The notes under the pieces were generated by a model that was not told where the DNA came from, ran no database searches, and was given only the letters and a program-made list of their open reading frames with translations. A DNA stretch of 64,000 nt, taken from an uncultured Pseudomonadota bacterium (GTDB lineage Bacteria > Pseudomonadota > Gammaproteobacteria > Steroidobacterales > Steroidobacteraceae). The DNA lies in contig CAIKZZ010000010.1 of the NCBI GenBank assembly GCA_903832085.1, positions 1-64,000 of the forward strand. Direction: 5' to 3'. Positions within the stretch are counted from its first letter, which is position 1. Each line of letters starts with the position of its first letter. Of the stretch, positions 1 to 8,612 are shown piece by piece. Made by a program: the position numbers and the translations under genes.

Positions 1-492
1 AGGCCGCGCGAATCCTCGCCCACGACCACCACTCCGAGCTACCGGCCACCTGTCGAACAACACTTCGACACCGCACGCCCTCAGCCGCCTCGCGACATTC
101 CAGAGCGCCAGACCCCTGCGCGTGAAGCACCTCAACCGAGCTACCGGCCACCTGTCGAACAACACTTCGATACCGCACGCCCTAAGCCGCCTCGCGACAC
201 ACCACAGCGCGAGACCCCTGCGCGTGAAGCACCTCAACCAAGCTACCGGCCACCTGTCGAACAACACTTCGATACCGCACGCCCTCAGCCGCCTCGCGAC
301 ACACCACAGCGCGAGATCCCTGTGCGGGAAGCTCCCGCACCGATCTACCGACCACCTGTCGAACAACGTTTTGAAAGCGCAAGACCAATGCCTCAAGCGC
401 CACCAGTGGTGCGCGAAACACCAGCCCATCAAGACAATAGACCCCCGCCGCGACAGGATGCGACTCCAGAACGCAAAGGTGAACCAAAATAG
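1..492 (+). CDS. C-terminal part of a proline/arginine-rich repeat protein (partial)
   Basis: The frame starting at base 1 is open until TAG at 490-492 and has no start codon in the window, so only the C-terminal 163 residues are seen. The product is rich in Pro, Arg, Gln and Glu. It is built of 34-residue units beginning SYRPPVEQHFDTARP, three near-identical copies and a diverged fourth, then a short polar tail (QDATPERKGEPK). A longer ATG-initiated reading frame overlaps in another phase (122-538), but the clean in-frame 102-bp periodicity, the Pro-rich composition and the stop before the next gene favour this frame. Such tails occur on exported FecR-like or DUF6600-like envelope proteins. 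I cannot identify the family because the N-terminal part is missing. Function unknown. Confidence 0.6.
   Translation, partial: RPRESSPTTTTPSYRPPVEQHFDTARPQPPRDIPERQTPAREAPQPSYRPPVEQHFDTARPKPPRDTPQRETPAREAPQPSYRPPVEQHFDTARPQPPRDTPQREIPVREAPAPIYRPPVEQRFESARPMPQAPPVVRETPAHQDNRPPPRQDATPERKGEPK
37..342. repeat. Three tandem 102-bp coding repeats
   Basis: Copies begin at 37, 139 and 241, each starting with agctaccggccacctgtcga. A fourth copy begins at 343 and decays after about 50 bases. The period of 102 is a multiple of three, so each copy adds 34 residues to the proline-rich protein without a frame change. The copies differ at only a few positions, which suggests recent expansion or homogenisation. 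Confidence 0.9.
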
Positions 493-537
493 CGCTTCAC
501 CCGATGCTCCCAGCAACCACCTCCAAGTCTTTAAATA

Positions 538-948
538 ATGAGTAATGAGCACGTGCAAACCAGACCGCAGAGAACACGTATCGAAACGATCAGCACTTTT
601 CGTGATGCACGCGGCTCATTATTTGAGCCTGTGAATGCAGAGCACCTGCACGGTAAACGCAACGTACACGTCGTCATCACAGAACCTGGGCACGTTCGGG
701 GCAATCACCGCCACCTCATCGGAACAGAGATCTCGGTAGTTACTGGACCTGCGCTCATCCGCCTCAAGGAAGATGATGTACTATATGACATTCACATACC
801 TGACAATGAGACTTGGCGCCTTACCGTCCCACCAGGTGTAACGCACGCTTATCAAAACACCGGCAAGGGTTTGATGCTACTCATCGGGTTCAATACAGAA
901 GATCACAACCCAACCGAGCCCGATGTAGTGCGCGAAGAGATACTGTAA
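538..948 (+). CDS. Small cupin-fold protein (sugar-epimerase / CapF C-terminal-like)
   Basis: A 136-residue single-domain cupin. Motif 1 is GHVRGNHRHLIGTEISVVTG, matching the cupin GX5HXHX4EX6G pattern, with two metal-ligand histidines and the glutamate. Motif 2 is PPGVTHAYQN, matching PXGX2HX3N with the third histidine. The opening FRDARGSLFEPV and the RGNHRH box resemble the C-terminal domain of CapF and the FdtA/WxcM sugar-isomerase group that act on nucleotide sugars. This suggests a role in surface polysaccharide synthesis, but no other sugar genes are adjacent. The start lies 45 bases after the preceding stop. The gene converges on the efflux operon, with 26 bases between the stop codons. 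The substrate cannot be read from the sequence. Confidence 0.75.
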   Translation: MSNEHVQTRPQRTRIETISTFRDARGSLFEPVNAEHLHGKRNVHVVITEPGHVRGNHRHLIGTEISVVTGPALIRLKEDDVLYDIHIPDNETWRLTVPPGVTHAYQNTGKGLMLLIGFNTEDHNPTEPDVVREEIL

Positions 949-974
949 AAAAATCCAGCTCTAGAGCAAACAGA

Positions 975-2522
975 TCAATGCGCTGCGCCTCGCGGAGGTC
1001 CGCCGAGATGAACAGGCCGCGCAAACCAAACAACAATAATCAAGGCTAGAAAAGCGGCTCCTGACCACAGGAAAATCTCATTCGCGGCGAGCATATAAGC
1101 CTGTTGCGTTACGACCGCTGCCAAGACACTAGTAGACTGCATAACGTCTGCACCCCTCTCAGCAAGCACACCAGCAGCGCTTTCGAGCCCCGGCGCAGCA
1201 GGCATCACATGCGCGACCAGTGTCGTCTGGTGCACAGCTGCGCGCTGATCCCAAATCGTCGTCACCATAGAAGTCGCTAAGGCACCTGCCAGCATACGAG
1301 TGAAATTAAGCAAACTCGAAGCACTTGCGAACTGTGAAGGGTGCATGTTGGCAGTATATTGCGTAATTAACGGCGAGAAAAAACAGGCGATTGCAATTCC
1401 CTGCACAAACTGCGGCATAGCCAATTGAAACGCTGACGCATCTGTCGTAAACCCCGCACGCCAAAATGAAGCGGCAGCAAATGCAATCATTGACACCGTA
1501 ACAACCATTCGTAAATTAAGTCGTTGCAGGTTTTTCCCAATGACTGGCGTCAGAGTTAGCGAGAAGATACCGACCGGCGCAATCACAAGACCCGCCCATG
1601 TCGCGGTATAACCAAGTTGTGTTTGCAAAAAAAGCGGCAGAAGTACAATACTGGCAAACATCGCAGCGTAACCGCCTGCGATCACAATCAATGAAACGGT
1701 AAAATTGCGATTCTGGAAAAGCCGCAAATTAACAACCGGCGACTCCTCTCCCAACTCCCAAATGATTAGTGTCACCAAGGCGATTGCTGCCACAACGCCT
1801 AGAGCCATGATAGTAGGTGATTCAAACCAGTCCAGCTCCTTCCCTTTATCAAGCAAGGTTTGCAGCGAGCCGACACCGATCACAACGAGAGCGAAACCCG
1901 TATAATCAAGACGAATCGCTTGACGTTCCGTCTCACGTCGCCTCAGCAAATTCCAACCCACACCTGCGGCGAGCATTGCGATAGGCACATTAATAAAGAA
2001 TATCCACTGCCATGCGTAATTGTCAGTGATATAGCCACCCAAAATTGGGCCAATTAAAGGAGCTACGACTACCGTCATACCCCAGACCGCCATGGCGAGC
2101 CCACGCAGGTGTGGCGGATAGTTCCGCAGTAGCAAACTCTGCGAAACGGACACCATGGGCCCTGCCACAACGCCTTGCAACACTCGAAATGCAACCAGCA
2201 TTTCAAGGCTGCTAGACCAACCACACAAAAATGATGCCACCCCGAAAGACAATGCGCAGAGCGTGAAGATACGAACTTCACCGAAACGCCGTGACAACCA
2301 GCCTGACAGCAGTACGGTAATCGCATTGGCCACGCCGTAGCCTGTAATCACCCACGTACCTTGTGCAGGACTCACCGCAAGATCACCCGCGATGGTTGGC
2401 ACCGACACGTTTGCCACAGTAATGTCGAGCACCTCCATAAAGGTCGCACCCGACAATGCGAGCGTCATTAGCGCAAGCGGCAGCCCTGCGAGCATCGGCG
2501 GGGATGCGCTATTCTCTCGCAT
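975..2522 (-). CDS. emrB: DHA2-family MFS multidrug exporter (EmrB type)
   Basis: A 515-residue inner-membrane drug:H+ antiporter with about 14 hydrophobic segments. The first segment reads GATFMEVLDITVANVSVPTIAG, the DHA2 motif with the membrane-embedded Asp. The loop SRRFGEVRIF is the MFS cytoplasmic signature, and the conserved motif C region follows (WGMTVVVAPLIGPILGG). It is the last gene of a four-gene operon (TetR, TolC-like, EmrA-like, EmrB-like), 3 bases after the HlyD gene. Together they should form a trans-envelope pump expelling hydrophobic compounds or uncouplers directly to the outside. The actual substrate is unknown. It ends next to the convergent cupin gene. Confidence 0.93.
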   Translation of the reverse strand: MRENSASPPMLAGLPLALMTLALSGATFMEVLDITVANVSVPTIAGDLAVSPAQGTWVITGYGVANAITVLLSGWLSRRFGEVRIFTLCALSFGVASFLCGWSSSLEMLVAFRVLQGVVAGPMVSVSQSLLLRNYPPHLRGLAMAVWGMTVVVAPLIGPILGGYITDNYAWQWIFFINVPIAMLAAGVGWNLLRRRETERQAIRLDYTGFALVVIGVGSLQTLLDKGKELDWFESPTIMALGVVAAIALVTLIIWELGEESPVVNLRLFQNRNFTVSLIVIAGGYAAMFASIVLLPLFLQTQLGYTATWAGLVIAPVGIFSLTLTPVIGKNLQRLNLRMVVTVSMIAFAAASFWRAGFTTDASAFQLAMPQFVQGIAIACFFSPLITQYTANMHPSQFASASSLLNFTRMLAGALATSMVTTIWDQRAAVHQTTLVAHVMPAAPGLESAAGVLAERGADVMQSTSVLAAVVTQQAYMLAANEIFLWSGAAFLALIIVVWFARPVHLGGPPRGAAH

Positions 2523-2525
2523 ACG

Positions 2526-3746
2526 CTAAGGTGCCTTGACTCGCGCTCGTTTGACACGGACCGAGTCATTTCCAGCATTGGCAGCAATAATACTGGCAAC
2601 GCGCTCATCTGCAGCCACCAGATCGGGATCAGACTGTGCGCTCTCGACAGCTTCAGATCTTTGCGCAGACGCTGCCAAAGTTGAACCCGATCGATCATGG
2701 GTATCAACAGCAACACGCGCCGACAAACCAACTCGTAGAGGGTGCTGCTGCAAATCACCAGCGTCTAAAATGATCCGCACTGGCAACCGCTGCACAACCT
2801 TAATCCAGTTTCCCGAAGCATTTTGCGCAGGCAGCAAAGAAAACACGCTACCAGTGCCTGCAGCAAGTCCTTGCACATGACCACGTAACTGAACACTAGA
2901 ACCGTATAAATCTGTTTCTACCGTAACCGCCTGACCAATACGAACGTTACGTAACTGACTCTCTTTAAAATTCGCGTCGACCCACACATCATCCAAGGGC
3001 ACTAAAGTCAACAGCGTCATACCTCGCTGCACATGTTGCCCAAGTTGCACGGTACGACGAGCAACAAATCCTTTTACAGGTGCTCTGATCAGGTCATGTG
3101 AAAAATCAAGATATGCCGTACGCACACGCGCTGCCGCGGCGCTGACCATGGGATGCGTGGCAAGCTCAGTACCTTCAGTCGCTGCACGGTTAGCGACCCA
3201 CTGGTGCTGGGCGGTCGCCTCGGCAGCGGTTGCCACTGTCAAGGCCGCTCGCGCGTGCTGCATCTCCTCAATCGACATCGCTCCAGTGCCGACCAACGGC
3301 TCACGCCGCGCCACGTCGTCACGGGCACGCTTCAGTTCGCTTTGTCTCGCAGCAAGGATGTTTTTTAGCGCACTTGTTGAAGCGTATAAGGCACGGGTAT
3401 CGCGCACCGCGGTAGCGAGCGCCGCTTCGGCCTGCGATAAAGCGGCACGGGTGCTAGCCTGACTCAAACCAATCAATAGTTGATCACGCTCCACACGATC
3501 TGTGTCATCGACATTTATTGCATTCACTGTACCGGCGACATCCGAACTGACCTGCACTAAATTGCCTGCCACATAGGCATCATCTGTTGTTTCACGAAAT
3601 CGAGTCACCAGTAAAACGTAGGCCGTGACTGCGAGACCGATCAGTAAAAGCGATGCAAAAAAAATCTTCAGGATCAGGCCCCGTCGCGCCTTGGCATGCG
3701 CGCCCTTTAATAACTCAGCTTCCGCCGAATGTGTCGCATCAACCAT
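2526..3746 (-). CDS. emrA: HlyD/EmrA-family membrane fusion protein
   Basis: A 406-residue periplasmic adaptor. It has one N-terminal membrane anchor (about residues 24-48), the biotinyl-lipoyl-like half beginning TDDAYVAGNLVQVSSDVAGT, an Ala/Arg-rich alpha-hairpin, and the second lipoyl half with DLIRAPVKGFVARR. Further on it carries the EmrA hallmark segment TGSVFSLLPAQNASGNWIKV (about residue 290). The C-terminal tail after about residue 355 is polar and of low complexity. It links the EmrB-like exporter to the TolC-like channel encoded on either side. It overlaps the preceding outer-membrane factor gene by 8 bases, indicating translational coupling. Confidence 0.93.
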   Translation of the reverse strand: MVDATHSAEAELLKGAHAKARRGLILKIFFASLLLIGLAVTAYVLLVTRFRETTDDAYVAGNLVQVSSDVAGTVNAINVDDTDRVERDQLLIGLSQASTRAALSQAEAALATAVRDTRALYASTSALKNILAARQSELKRARDDVARREPLVGTGAMSIEEMQHARAALTVATAAEATAQHQWVANRAATEGTELATHPMVSAAAARVRTAYLDFSHDLIRAPVKGFVARRTVQLGQHVQRGMTLLTLVPLDDVWVDANFKESQLRNVRIGQAVTVETDLYGSSVQLRGHVQGLAAGTGSVFSLLPAQNASGNWIKVVQRLPVRIILDAGDLQQHPLRVGLSARVAVDTHDRSGSTLAASAQRSEAVESAQSDPDLVAADERVASIIAANAGNDSVRVKRARVKAP

Positions 3747-5175
3747 GGTCAGACTCCGAAACTGGTAAGGTTAAAGTGGAAAACCCGCCGCCAAGAGCAC
3801 GAATAAGTGCGATCACGAGCTCTGCGTGGCGCGAATCAATCTCAGCTACGACACGCTGCTGCTCAAGCAGTCGCTCTTGGGCAGCCAGCACAGACATTTG
3901 ATCGACCAGCCCAGCGGTAAACCGCGCTTGGGTCATGTTGTAAGCATGCTCGACGGCTACAAGTACGTCCCGGTTTGACGCTTTTTCCATGACTAAATGA
4001 TGCAAAGAGGTAAGAGCATCAGCGACCTCGCGAAACGCGCTCAAGACTGATCCATTATATTGAGCAACTGCTGCACGATAGGCAGCGTCCTTAACCCCAA
4101 GCTGCCCACGCAAACGCCCAACATCAAATAACGGCAAACTTATCGCCGGCCCTACGCCCCAGTTCCGCGCGCTCGTCGAAATGAGCGACGACAACTCGAG
4201 AGATTCAAATCCAGCAAATGCGCTGAGATTGATATTTGGATAAAAAGCATCCTCAGCCAGCTTCACCTCTCCAGCTGCTGCCAGCACACGCTGCTGACTC
4301 GACAACACATCAGGACGCCGCGACACCAAATCGGCGGGCAGCGCATCCGGTACGCTGGGCATGACCACTAGGCTCAGTGCTGGGCGTAGCGAATCAGGCA
4401 CCCTGCCGGGCCCCATACCTACCAGCTCAGCAAGCGCATTAAGTAGCAAGGAGCGCTGGTTCGCCAACACCGCAAGCTCAGCCTCTGCTGTGGCAACACC
4501 GGCAGCCGCTGACTCGACTGGAAACTCCGTATCAACACCAGCACCTTGACGCACTTTCGTCAGCGCAAGCCACTTCTGACGCTCCTGTAACAAATCGCCT
4601 GCAATGGCAGCAAGGGCATCCGTACGGGCGAGCTGTACATAGGCGCGAGTGATTGCTGCGGCCAACGAAAGCCGTGTAGCGGCAAGATCCGCCTCCGCGC
4701 CCCGACTACCCGCATTACCAACTTCAATTCGCGCACGACTACGACCCACTAGATCGATTTCATAACCAAGGTCCAAATTAAGCTGGCCGAGATTTACCGT
4801 TGCACCACCAAAGGGCGGCGGATAGAGCTTGGCGGTTAATAGTTCCCTCTCGACGCTTGCTGTTACTTGCGTTTGCGGGAGGCGCTGTGCGCGCGCTACT
4901 ACCAAGAGAGCATTTGCACTTGAGAGCCTGGCCGTCGCCACCGCCACACTCGGCGAGTGCGCGAATGCATCATTAATAAGCTCGCTTAATTGCAGATCCT
5001 GAAAATCGGTCCACCATGCGTCTTTGATAGTGGGCACACTGACGGCTGCAGTAACGCCAGCAAGTGCGTGCGGATCCAGTATCGACAGCGTTGGCTCCCG
5101 AGACCCAGTAGCGGCGCAACCCATCAGCAAAACACCGAGCGCAGCACATCCACCCCATACGCGTGCGCAGCTCAT
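3739..5175 (-). CDS. TolC-like outer-membrane efflux lipoprotein (NodT/OprM family)
   Basis: A 478-residue outer-membrane factor. The signal peptide ends in a lipobox LLMGC with the acylated cysteine at about residue 20. Two OEP repeats follow, each with long Ala/Leu-rich helical hairpins. NodT-family markers include [21 protein letters not shown] near the start, [18 protein letters not shown] and the [11 protein letters not shown] segment. It forms the outer-membrane channel of the pump encoded by the two downstream genes. Its start overlaps the TetR stop by 4 bases (ATGA), so regulator and pump are co-transcribed. Confidence 0.92.
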   Translation of the reverse strand: MSCARVWGGCAALGVLLMGCAATGSREPTLSILDPHALAGVTAAVSVPTIKDAWWTDFQDLQLSELINDAFAHSPSVAVATARLSSANALLVVARAQRLPQTQVTASVERELLTAKLYPPPFGGATVNLGQLNLDLGYEIDLVGRSRARIEVGNAGSRGAEADLAATRLSLAAAITRAYVQLARTDALAAIAGDLLQERQKWLALTKVRQGAGVDTEFPVESAAAGVATAEAELAVLANQRSLLLNALAELVGMGPGRVPDSLRPALSLVVMPSVPDALPADLVSRRPDVLSSQQRVLAAAGEVKLAEDAFYPNINLSAFAGFESLELSSLISTSARNWGVGPAISLPLFDVGRLRGQLGVKDAAYRAAVAQYNGSVLSAFREVADALTSLHHLVMEKASNRDVLVAVEHAYNMTQARFTAGLVDQMSVLAAQERLLEQQRVVAEIDSRHAELVIALIRALGGGFSTLTLPVSESDHG

Positions 5176-5840
5176 GTCGTGCGACCCCTGATCGCCAAGG
5201 AGGCCAACACATAGTCGATCAATGAATCAAGAAAAGATTCGGTTTCCACCGACGCAGCTGGCACTACCATCGCGATGGAATGCTCATAGAACTGCAGATA
5301 GAGAAATGGCGCAATCACGAAGCTCACCGTGTGATTGACGGTTACATCACGAAACTCACCGCTCGCAATGCCACGCTCTAAAATTCGGGCAAGTAGTCGC
5401 CGGCCCGGCTCGATGACATTCTCGTGATAAAAGCAGGCCAACTCTGGGAAGTTGGTTGCCTCCGCGAATATAAGTTTTGCCAAGGGAGCGGCCTTCGTGC
5501 GCACCACACCGTGCCACCAGCCACGTAGCACCGACTCCAGCAACTCGGTGGTGCTTCCCTGAAAATCACGCAGCACCGACTGACCGTGCGCTATAGACGA
5601 CATCAATGTCTGGCGTACGGCCGCCTCAAAGAGCTCCTCCTTGCTACTAAAGTACAGATAAACCGTACCTTTAGTGACCCCAGCACGCTGCGCAATGTCG
5701 TCTAACCGTGCAGCGGCAAATCCCCGCTCTGCAAATACATCAATGGCGGCATCAATGAGCTCACCGGGTCGGGCATCCTTACGCCGCTCGCGCCGGTGAG
5801 GCACAACCACTTCCTGACTGATGGCATAGGCTTCAGGCAC
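5172..5840 (-). CDS. TetR/AcrR-family regulator of the efflux operon
   Basis: A 222-residue repressor. The N-terminal helix-turn-helix is clear: [20 protein letters not shown], then [20 protein letters not shown] at about residues 47-66. The C-terminal ligand domain is diverged and resembles the regulators of HlyD/EmrAB operons. The GTG start is chosen because GGGAGA lies 6 bases upstream. It is the first gene of the operon and probably binds the inverted repeat 29 bases upstream of its start, giving autoregulation plus control of the pump. The inducer is unknown. Confidence 0.92.
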   Translation of the reverse strand: MPEAYAISQEVVVPHRRERRKDARPGELIDAAIDVFAERGFAAARLDDIAQRAGVTKGTVYLYFSSKEELFEAAVRQTLMSSIAHGQSVLRDFQGSTTELLESVLRGWWHGVVRTKAAPLAKLIFAEATNFPELACFYHENVIEPGRRLLARILERGIASGEFRDVTVNHTVSFVIAPFLYLQFYEHSIAMVVPAASVETESFLDSLIDYVLASLAIRGRTT

Positions 5841-5868
5841 AGGCTATCTCCCGTATTGGCTCAACTTT

Positions 5869-5892
5869 ATTAATGACTTAACAGTCATTAAT
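5869..5892. promoter_or_regulatory. Probable TetR operator: 24-bp inverted repeat
   Basis: The arms ATTAATGACT and AGTCATTAAT are perfect inverted repeats separated by TAAC. The element starts 29 bases upstream of the TetR start codon and just downstream of the predicted promoter -10. That size and placement are typical of an autoregulated TetR-family operator. Confidence 0.8.
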
Positions 5893-5907
5893 TATGAATT
5901 ACTATTA

Positions 5908-5935
5908 ATAATACACGCATCAGTCAGTAACTCAA
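5908..5935 (-). promoter_or_regulatory. Predicted sigma-70 promoter of the efflux operon
   Basis: Read on the minus strand, TTGAGT (5930-5935) and TATTAT (5908-5913) are separated by 16 bases. Transcription would start near 5901 and run into the operator, so repressor binding would block initiation or clearance. The prediction rests on consensus match only. Confidence 0.55.
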
Positions 5936-6210
5936 GAGTAAGCGCTAGTCAGGTGCGCGCTGCCAACTATATTGAGCACCGTTCGGCATTCCGCGCCAGC
6001 TCGCGTAGTACCTAGACACTTTGATTGGCGCTCGAAGCCGCCGAGCGTACGGCGCCTGGACACCACCAGGCTCCGGCTAGCGCTGCACCCGCTGGCGCTG
6101 GATCGCAGCTAGCGGACGCGCGTGCGCCGATTGAAACGGAGTGACGTTACTGGCGCATACCCCCCAAGGCGGGCCCCATGGCGACCGAACGTGCATAATC
6201 CCAGTGAGTT
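5936..6210. other. Intergenic region without a recognised gene
   Basis: This is the rest of the 370-bp gap between the TetR start and the stop of the small membrane protein gene. It contains a modest hairpin (GCCTGG at 6054-6059, CCAGGC at 6066-6071) that could help end the phosphonate transcript arriving on the minus strand. No open frame with a family signature is visible on either strand. Confidence 0.5.
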
Positions 6211-6507
6211 TTAAGGCGTCGCAGCATCCACGCGTTTGGTCTGCGTCGTCTCGAGTCGAATTCGACGGATTAACGACACGAAAAACGCACTAATAACAAT
6301 CATCAAACCAGCCATGAGCACGGCGAGCCACCAATGGAAGCGCCACGCCTCGTGCAGCCCAACAAGGACGCCAAGCGGCGTGGTAACAGCGAGCAAAGGT
6401 TTTGCGATTTTCACACGTCTAACCTGCAAAATATAAGCCAAGCGTGATTCTGCACTAATTAACGGGCCCTCAGAGCCTACCAACCATCTAATCAGCGCGC
6501 GAGACAA
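6211..6507 (-). CDS. Small two-helix membrane protein, unknown function
   Basis: A 98-residue protein with two hydrophobic stretches (about residues 37-52 and 58-79, the latter WWLAVLMAGLMIVISAFFVSL) flanked by basic residues (RRVKIAK and RRIR). It is probably an inner-membrane hairpin. Its start overlaps the phnX stop by 16 bases, so it is the third gene of the phosphonate operon and probably translationally coupled. I do not recognise a family. The overlap and membrane character make it likely to be a real gene, but its role in phosphonate use is only suggested by position. Confidence 0.6.
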   Translation of the reverse strand: MSRALIRWLVGSEGPLISAESRLAYILQVRRVKIAKPLLAVTTPLGVLVGLHEAWRFHWWLAVLMAGLMIVISAFFVSLIRRIRLETTQTKRVDAATP

Positions 6508-7286
6508 GCACTCTGCAATACTGGCATCAGATCCGCTACGGTATCAATAACGATATCGGCACCTGCCGCTAAAAGCGCTACTCGTGCAGCTGCAATACGT
6601 GACTGACGCTCGGTCATTGGCAAAGCATCAAAGGCTATCTGCGTAAGCCCAACGCCATTACCAGATGCTGCGACACCAACGGTATAACAGCCGGCGGCAC
6701 GACCCTCGGCGATCCCCGCCTCGGCGTCGTCCACCTTAACTACGCGCGACAGCGGCCAAACACCAAGCTCGGCACATGCTTTATAAATCATTAAAGGCGT
6801 GGGACGCCCTGAGGGTGTTTCGCCTGAGCACACCAAATGCTCAGGCACATAGCCTTGGGCCGCCGCCTCCCGCAACACAGGCCCCATCATGTCCCTGGTA
6901 TATCCAGTCGACGAACCAATACGGACGCCATCACGGCATAAGGCCTCGACAGTGTCCCGCGCTCCATCAATCAAGCGCGCTGCTCGCGCTGCCTGATCTC
7001 GCATTAATCCACCAAGATCCGACATTAAGTCATTCGCATCCGCTGCCGTGGGCAGCGCACCGCGGGCCTCCCGCCAGCGTGCCGCCACCTGCGGCTGCTC
7101 CAGTATGCAGCGCACATGATCTGCCTTGGCTTTGCCCATATCACGCCGGGCCTCTACCTCCGCAAGCACAACTCCCCGCCGCGAAAATGCCTCAAGCAGC
7201 GCTACGACAGGAGCCTGACAGCCAAAATCGACCATCGTGCCCGCCCAGTCAAAAATCACGAGGTCAAAACGACTGCGAATAGACAT
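6492..7286 (-). CDS. phnX: Phosphonoacetaldehyde hydrolase
   Basis: A 264-residue HAD-superfamily enzyme that cleaves the C-P bond of phosphonoacetaldehyde to acetaldehyde and phosphate. The nucleophile motif FDWAGT has Asp13. The Schiff-base lysine motif of this family, MGKAKADHVR, has Lys54. The acidic motif VKVDDAEAGIAEG completes the HAD core. The start is set at the ATG at 7284-7286 because AGAGGTGA precedes it by a few bases. An upstream in-frame start would overlap the previous gene without a ribosome site. It lies 10 bases after the flavoenzyme gene that probably makes its substrate. Confidence 0.93.
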   Translation of the reverse strand: MSIRSRFDLVIFDWAGTMVDFGCQAPVVALLEAFSRRGVVLAEVEARRDMGKAKADHVRCILEQPQVAARWREARGALPTAADANDLMSDLGGLMRDQAARAARLIDGARDTVEALCRDGVRIGSSTGYTRDMMGPVLREAAAQGYVPEHLVCSGETPSGRPTPLMIYKACAELGVWPLSRVVKVDDAEAGIAEGRAAGCYTVGVAASGNGVGLTQIAFDALPMTERQSRIAAARVALLAAGADIVIDTVADLMPVLQSACLAR

Positions 7287-7296
7287 ACACTCACCT

Positions 7297-8436
7297 CTAA
7301 CCAAACAAACTTGCAATCACTTCCTCACCAATCGCAAAACCGGTTGAAGCACCCGAGCCACTCGTCACCATTGCAATTCTTAGGCTGTCAGAGGGCGCAT
7401 CAATAAACATGCTGCGGTCGGCTGCTGAGGAGTATGTCCCTGTCCAGCGCTCAACGACCGGCGGAGGCAGCTGACCAATGGCTGCCGCATACTCCTCCAA
7501 GATCAACTGATCGACTCGCTCCATAGCGAACGGATCTGGCGTTGCCGCGTAATGATGACTGTCGCCCACCACCAGACTCCCGTCTGCGCTTTGGGTGACA
7601 ATCAAATGAATCCCATGGTGCAAGTGCTCCGCCTGCTCACGCTCAAGCCGCTCGCGCAACGGCTGCGCTTCCGGTAGCGCGGCATAGCCCGCATAACGCA
7701 CAAGCCCTAAATCCGACATGATCGCTCCTGGCAGCTGAAAACCTGGGCTTGCGAGCCGCATCATCTGCAGCTTGCACCGAGTCACAGCGTAGCGGCCAAT
7801 ATGCTCCGGAAACAGACTAACCAAATCGTCACCCGGACACACCACCACAGCGCCAGCCTCAACGACGCCGCGTGATGTGTCGATACGGGGAGTCTCTACC
7901 GATAGCACAGTGGTCTGATATAAAAACTGCACTCCTAACCGCGCCGACAACCACGCGGCGACTTTGGGAATCGCCTCGCGCGACTCCACCCTTAAATCGT
8001 GGGCACTGGTCAGAACCGCCGACACATCTGAAGCAGACACATGCGGCGCGACTGCGCGCGCCGCCTTTGCCGTTAACAACTCGCACCCATCGGCCATTTC
8101 GGTCCGCATGAATGCCTCCAATAATGGCACTGCTTCCGCGCGGCGTGCCGTCAGCCAAAGGCCACGCTGCAAGATATCAATGCCTGCCTGCGCCGCCACG
8201 TCGCGCCAAACTTCAGCTGTGCGCCGGGCTCTATTCCACGCAGCCCCGCGCTCCTGCCCGGTAATCGTAATGAACCCAAAATTACGTACGGACGCACCAT
8301 TGGCTTGCGAATCACGGTCCAAAACTACAACACGCAGCCCTTTCAGCGCTGCCGCGCGTGCGCAAGACAGCCCAACGATGCCAGCCCCGACAATGGCGAC
8401 ATCAAAAACCTCGCCCACTACCCGCCTAGCGCTCAT
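7297..8436 (-). CDS. TIGR03364-type FAD-dependent oxidoreductase of aminoethylphosphonate breakdown
   Basis: A 379-residue glycine-oxidase-like flavoenzyme (DAO fold). The dinucleotide motif DVAIVGAGIVGLSCARAAAL is near residues 12-31, followed by VVVLDRDSQANGASVRNFGF. The C-terminal TSGSGASTGFAIGEEV is the second FAD segment. This subfamily is repeatedly found beside phnX, and relatives have been shown to oxidise 2-aminoethylphosphonate or its N-methyl form to phosphonoacetaldehyde (the Pbf flavoenzymes; which subtype this is I cannot tell). No phnW transaminase is present here, so this enzyme most likely supplies PhnX. It is the first gene of the minus-strand operon and divergent from the DUF5690 transporter. 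Confidence 0.85.
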   Translation of the reverse strand: MSARRVVGEVFDVAIVGAGIVGLSCARAAALKGLRVVVLDRDSQANGASVRNFGFITITGQERGAAWNRARRTAEVWRDVAAQAGIDILQRGLWLTARRAEAVPLLEAFMRTEMADGCELLTAKAARAVAPHVSASDVSAVLTSAHDLRVESREAIPKVAAWLSARLGVQFLYQTTVLSVETPRIDTSRGVVEAGAVVVCPGDDLVSLFPEHIGRYAVTRCKLQMMRLASPGFQLPGAIMSDLGLVRYAGYAALPEAQPLRERLEREQAEHLHHGIHLIVTQSADGSLVVGDSHHYAATPDPFAMERVDQLILEEYAAAIGQLPPPVVERWTGTYSSAADRSMFIDAPSDSLRIAMVTSGSGASTGFAIGEEVIASLFG

Positions 8437-8492
8437 ATCAGCCTCGCTACCGTGTTGGTCTTACCATCGCATCGGAATACTACAAAACCGTG

Positions 8493-8513
8493 AAAACGCC
8501 ATAGGCGCGTTTT
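8493..8513. promoter_or_regulatory. Inverted repeat in the divergent phosphonate control region
   Basis: AAAACGC at 8493-8499 and GCGTTTT at 8507-8513 are perfect inverted repeats with a 7-base spacer. They lie in the 176-bp gap between two divergent genes, so an operator is plausible. It could also be a hairpin in the leader of the minus-strand transcript. Only position and symmetry support this. Confidence 0.35.
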
Positions 8514-8612
8514 TATGTAGATCAAACATCGATGCTCTATATCGTTATATAGTAGCAATCAAGCCAACGGTTCGTAACTAGATACAAGCTTTAAAGGCCA
8601 GATATATCTCCA

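Noticed and set aside
37-400. CRISPR-like array
   Set aside because: The repeats are 102 bases, contiguous without spacers and in frame within a coding region.
122-538. ATG-initiated frame of 138 codons over the 102-bp repeats
   Set aside because: It is out of phase with the Pro-rich frame that is open from base 1 and ends at 492. Its composition (His/Ser/Leu mix) is that of a shifted copy, and it runs into the cupin start.
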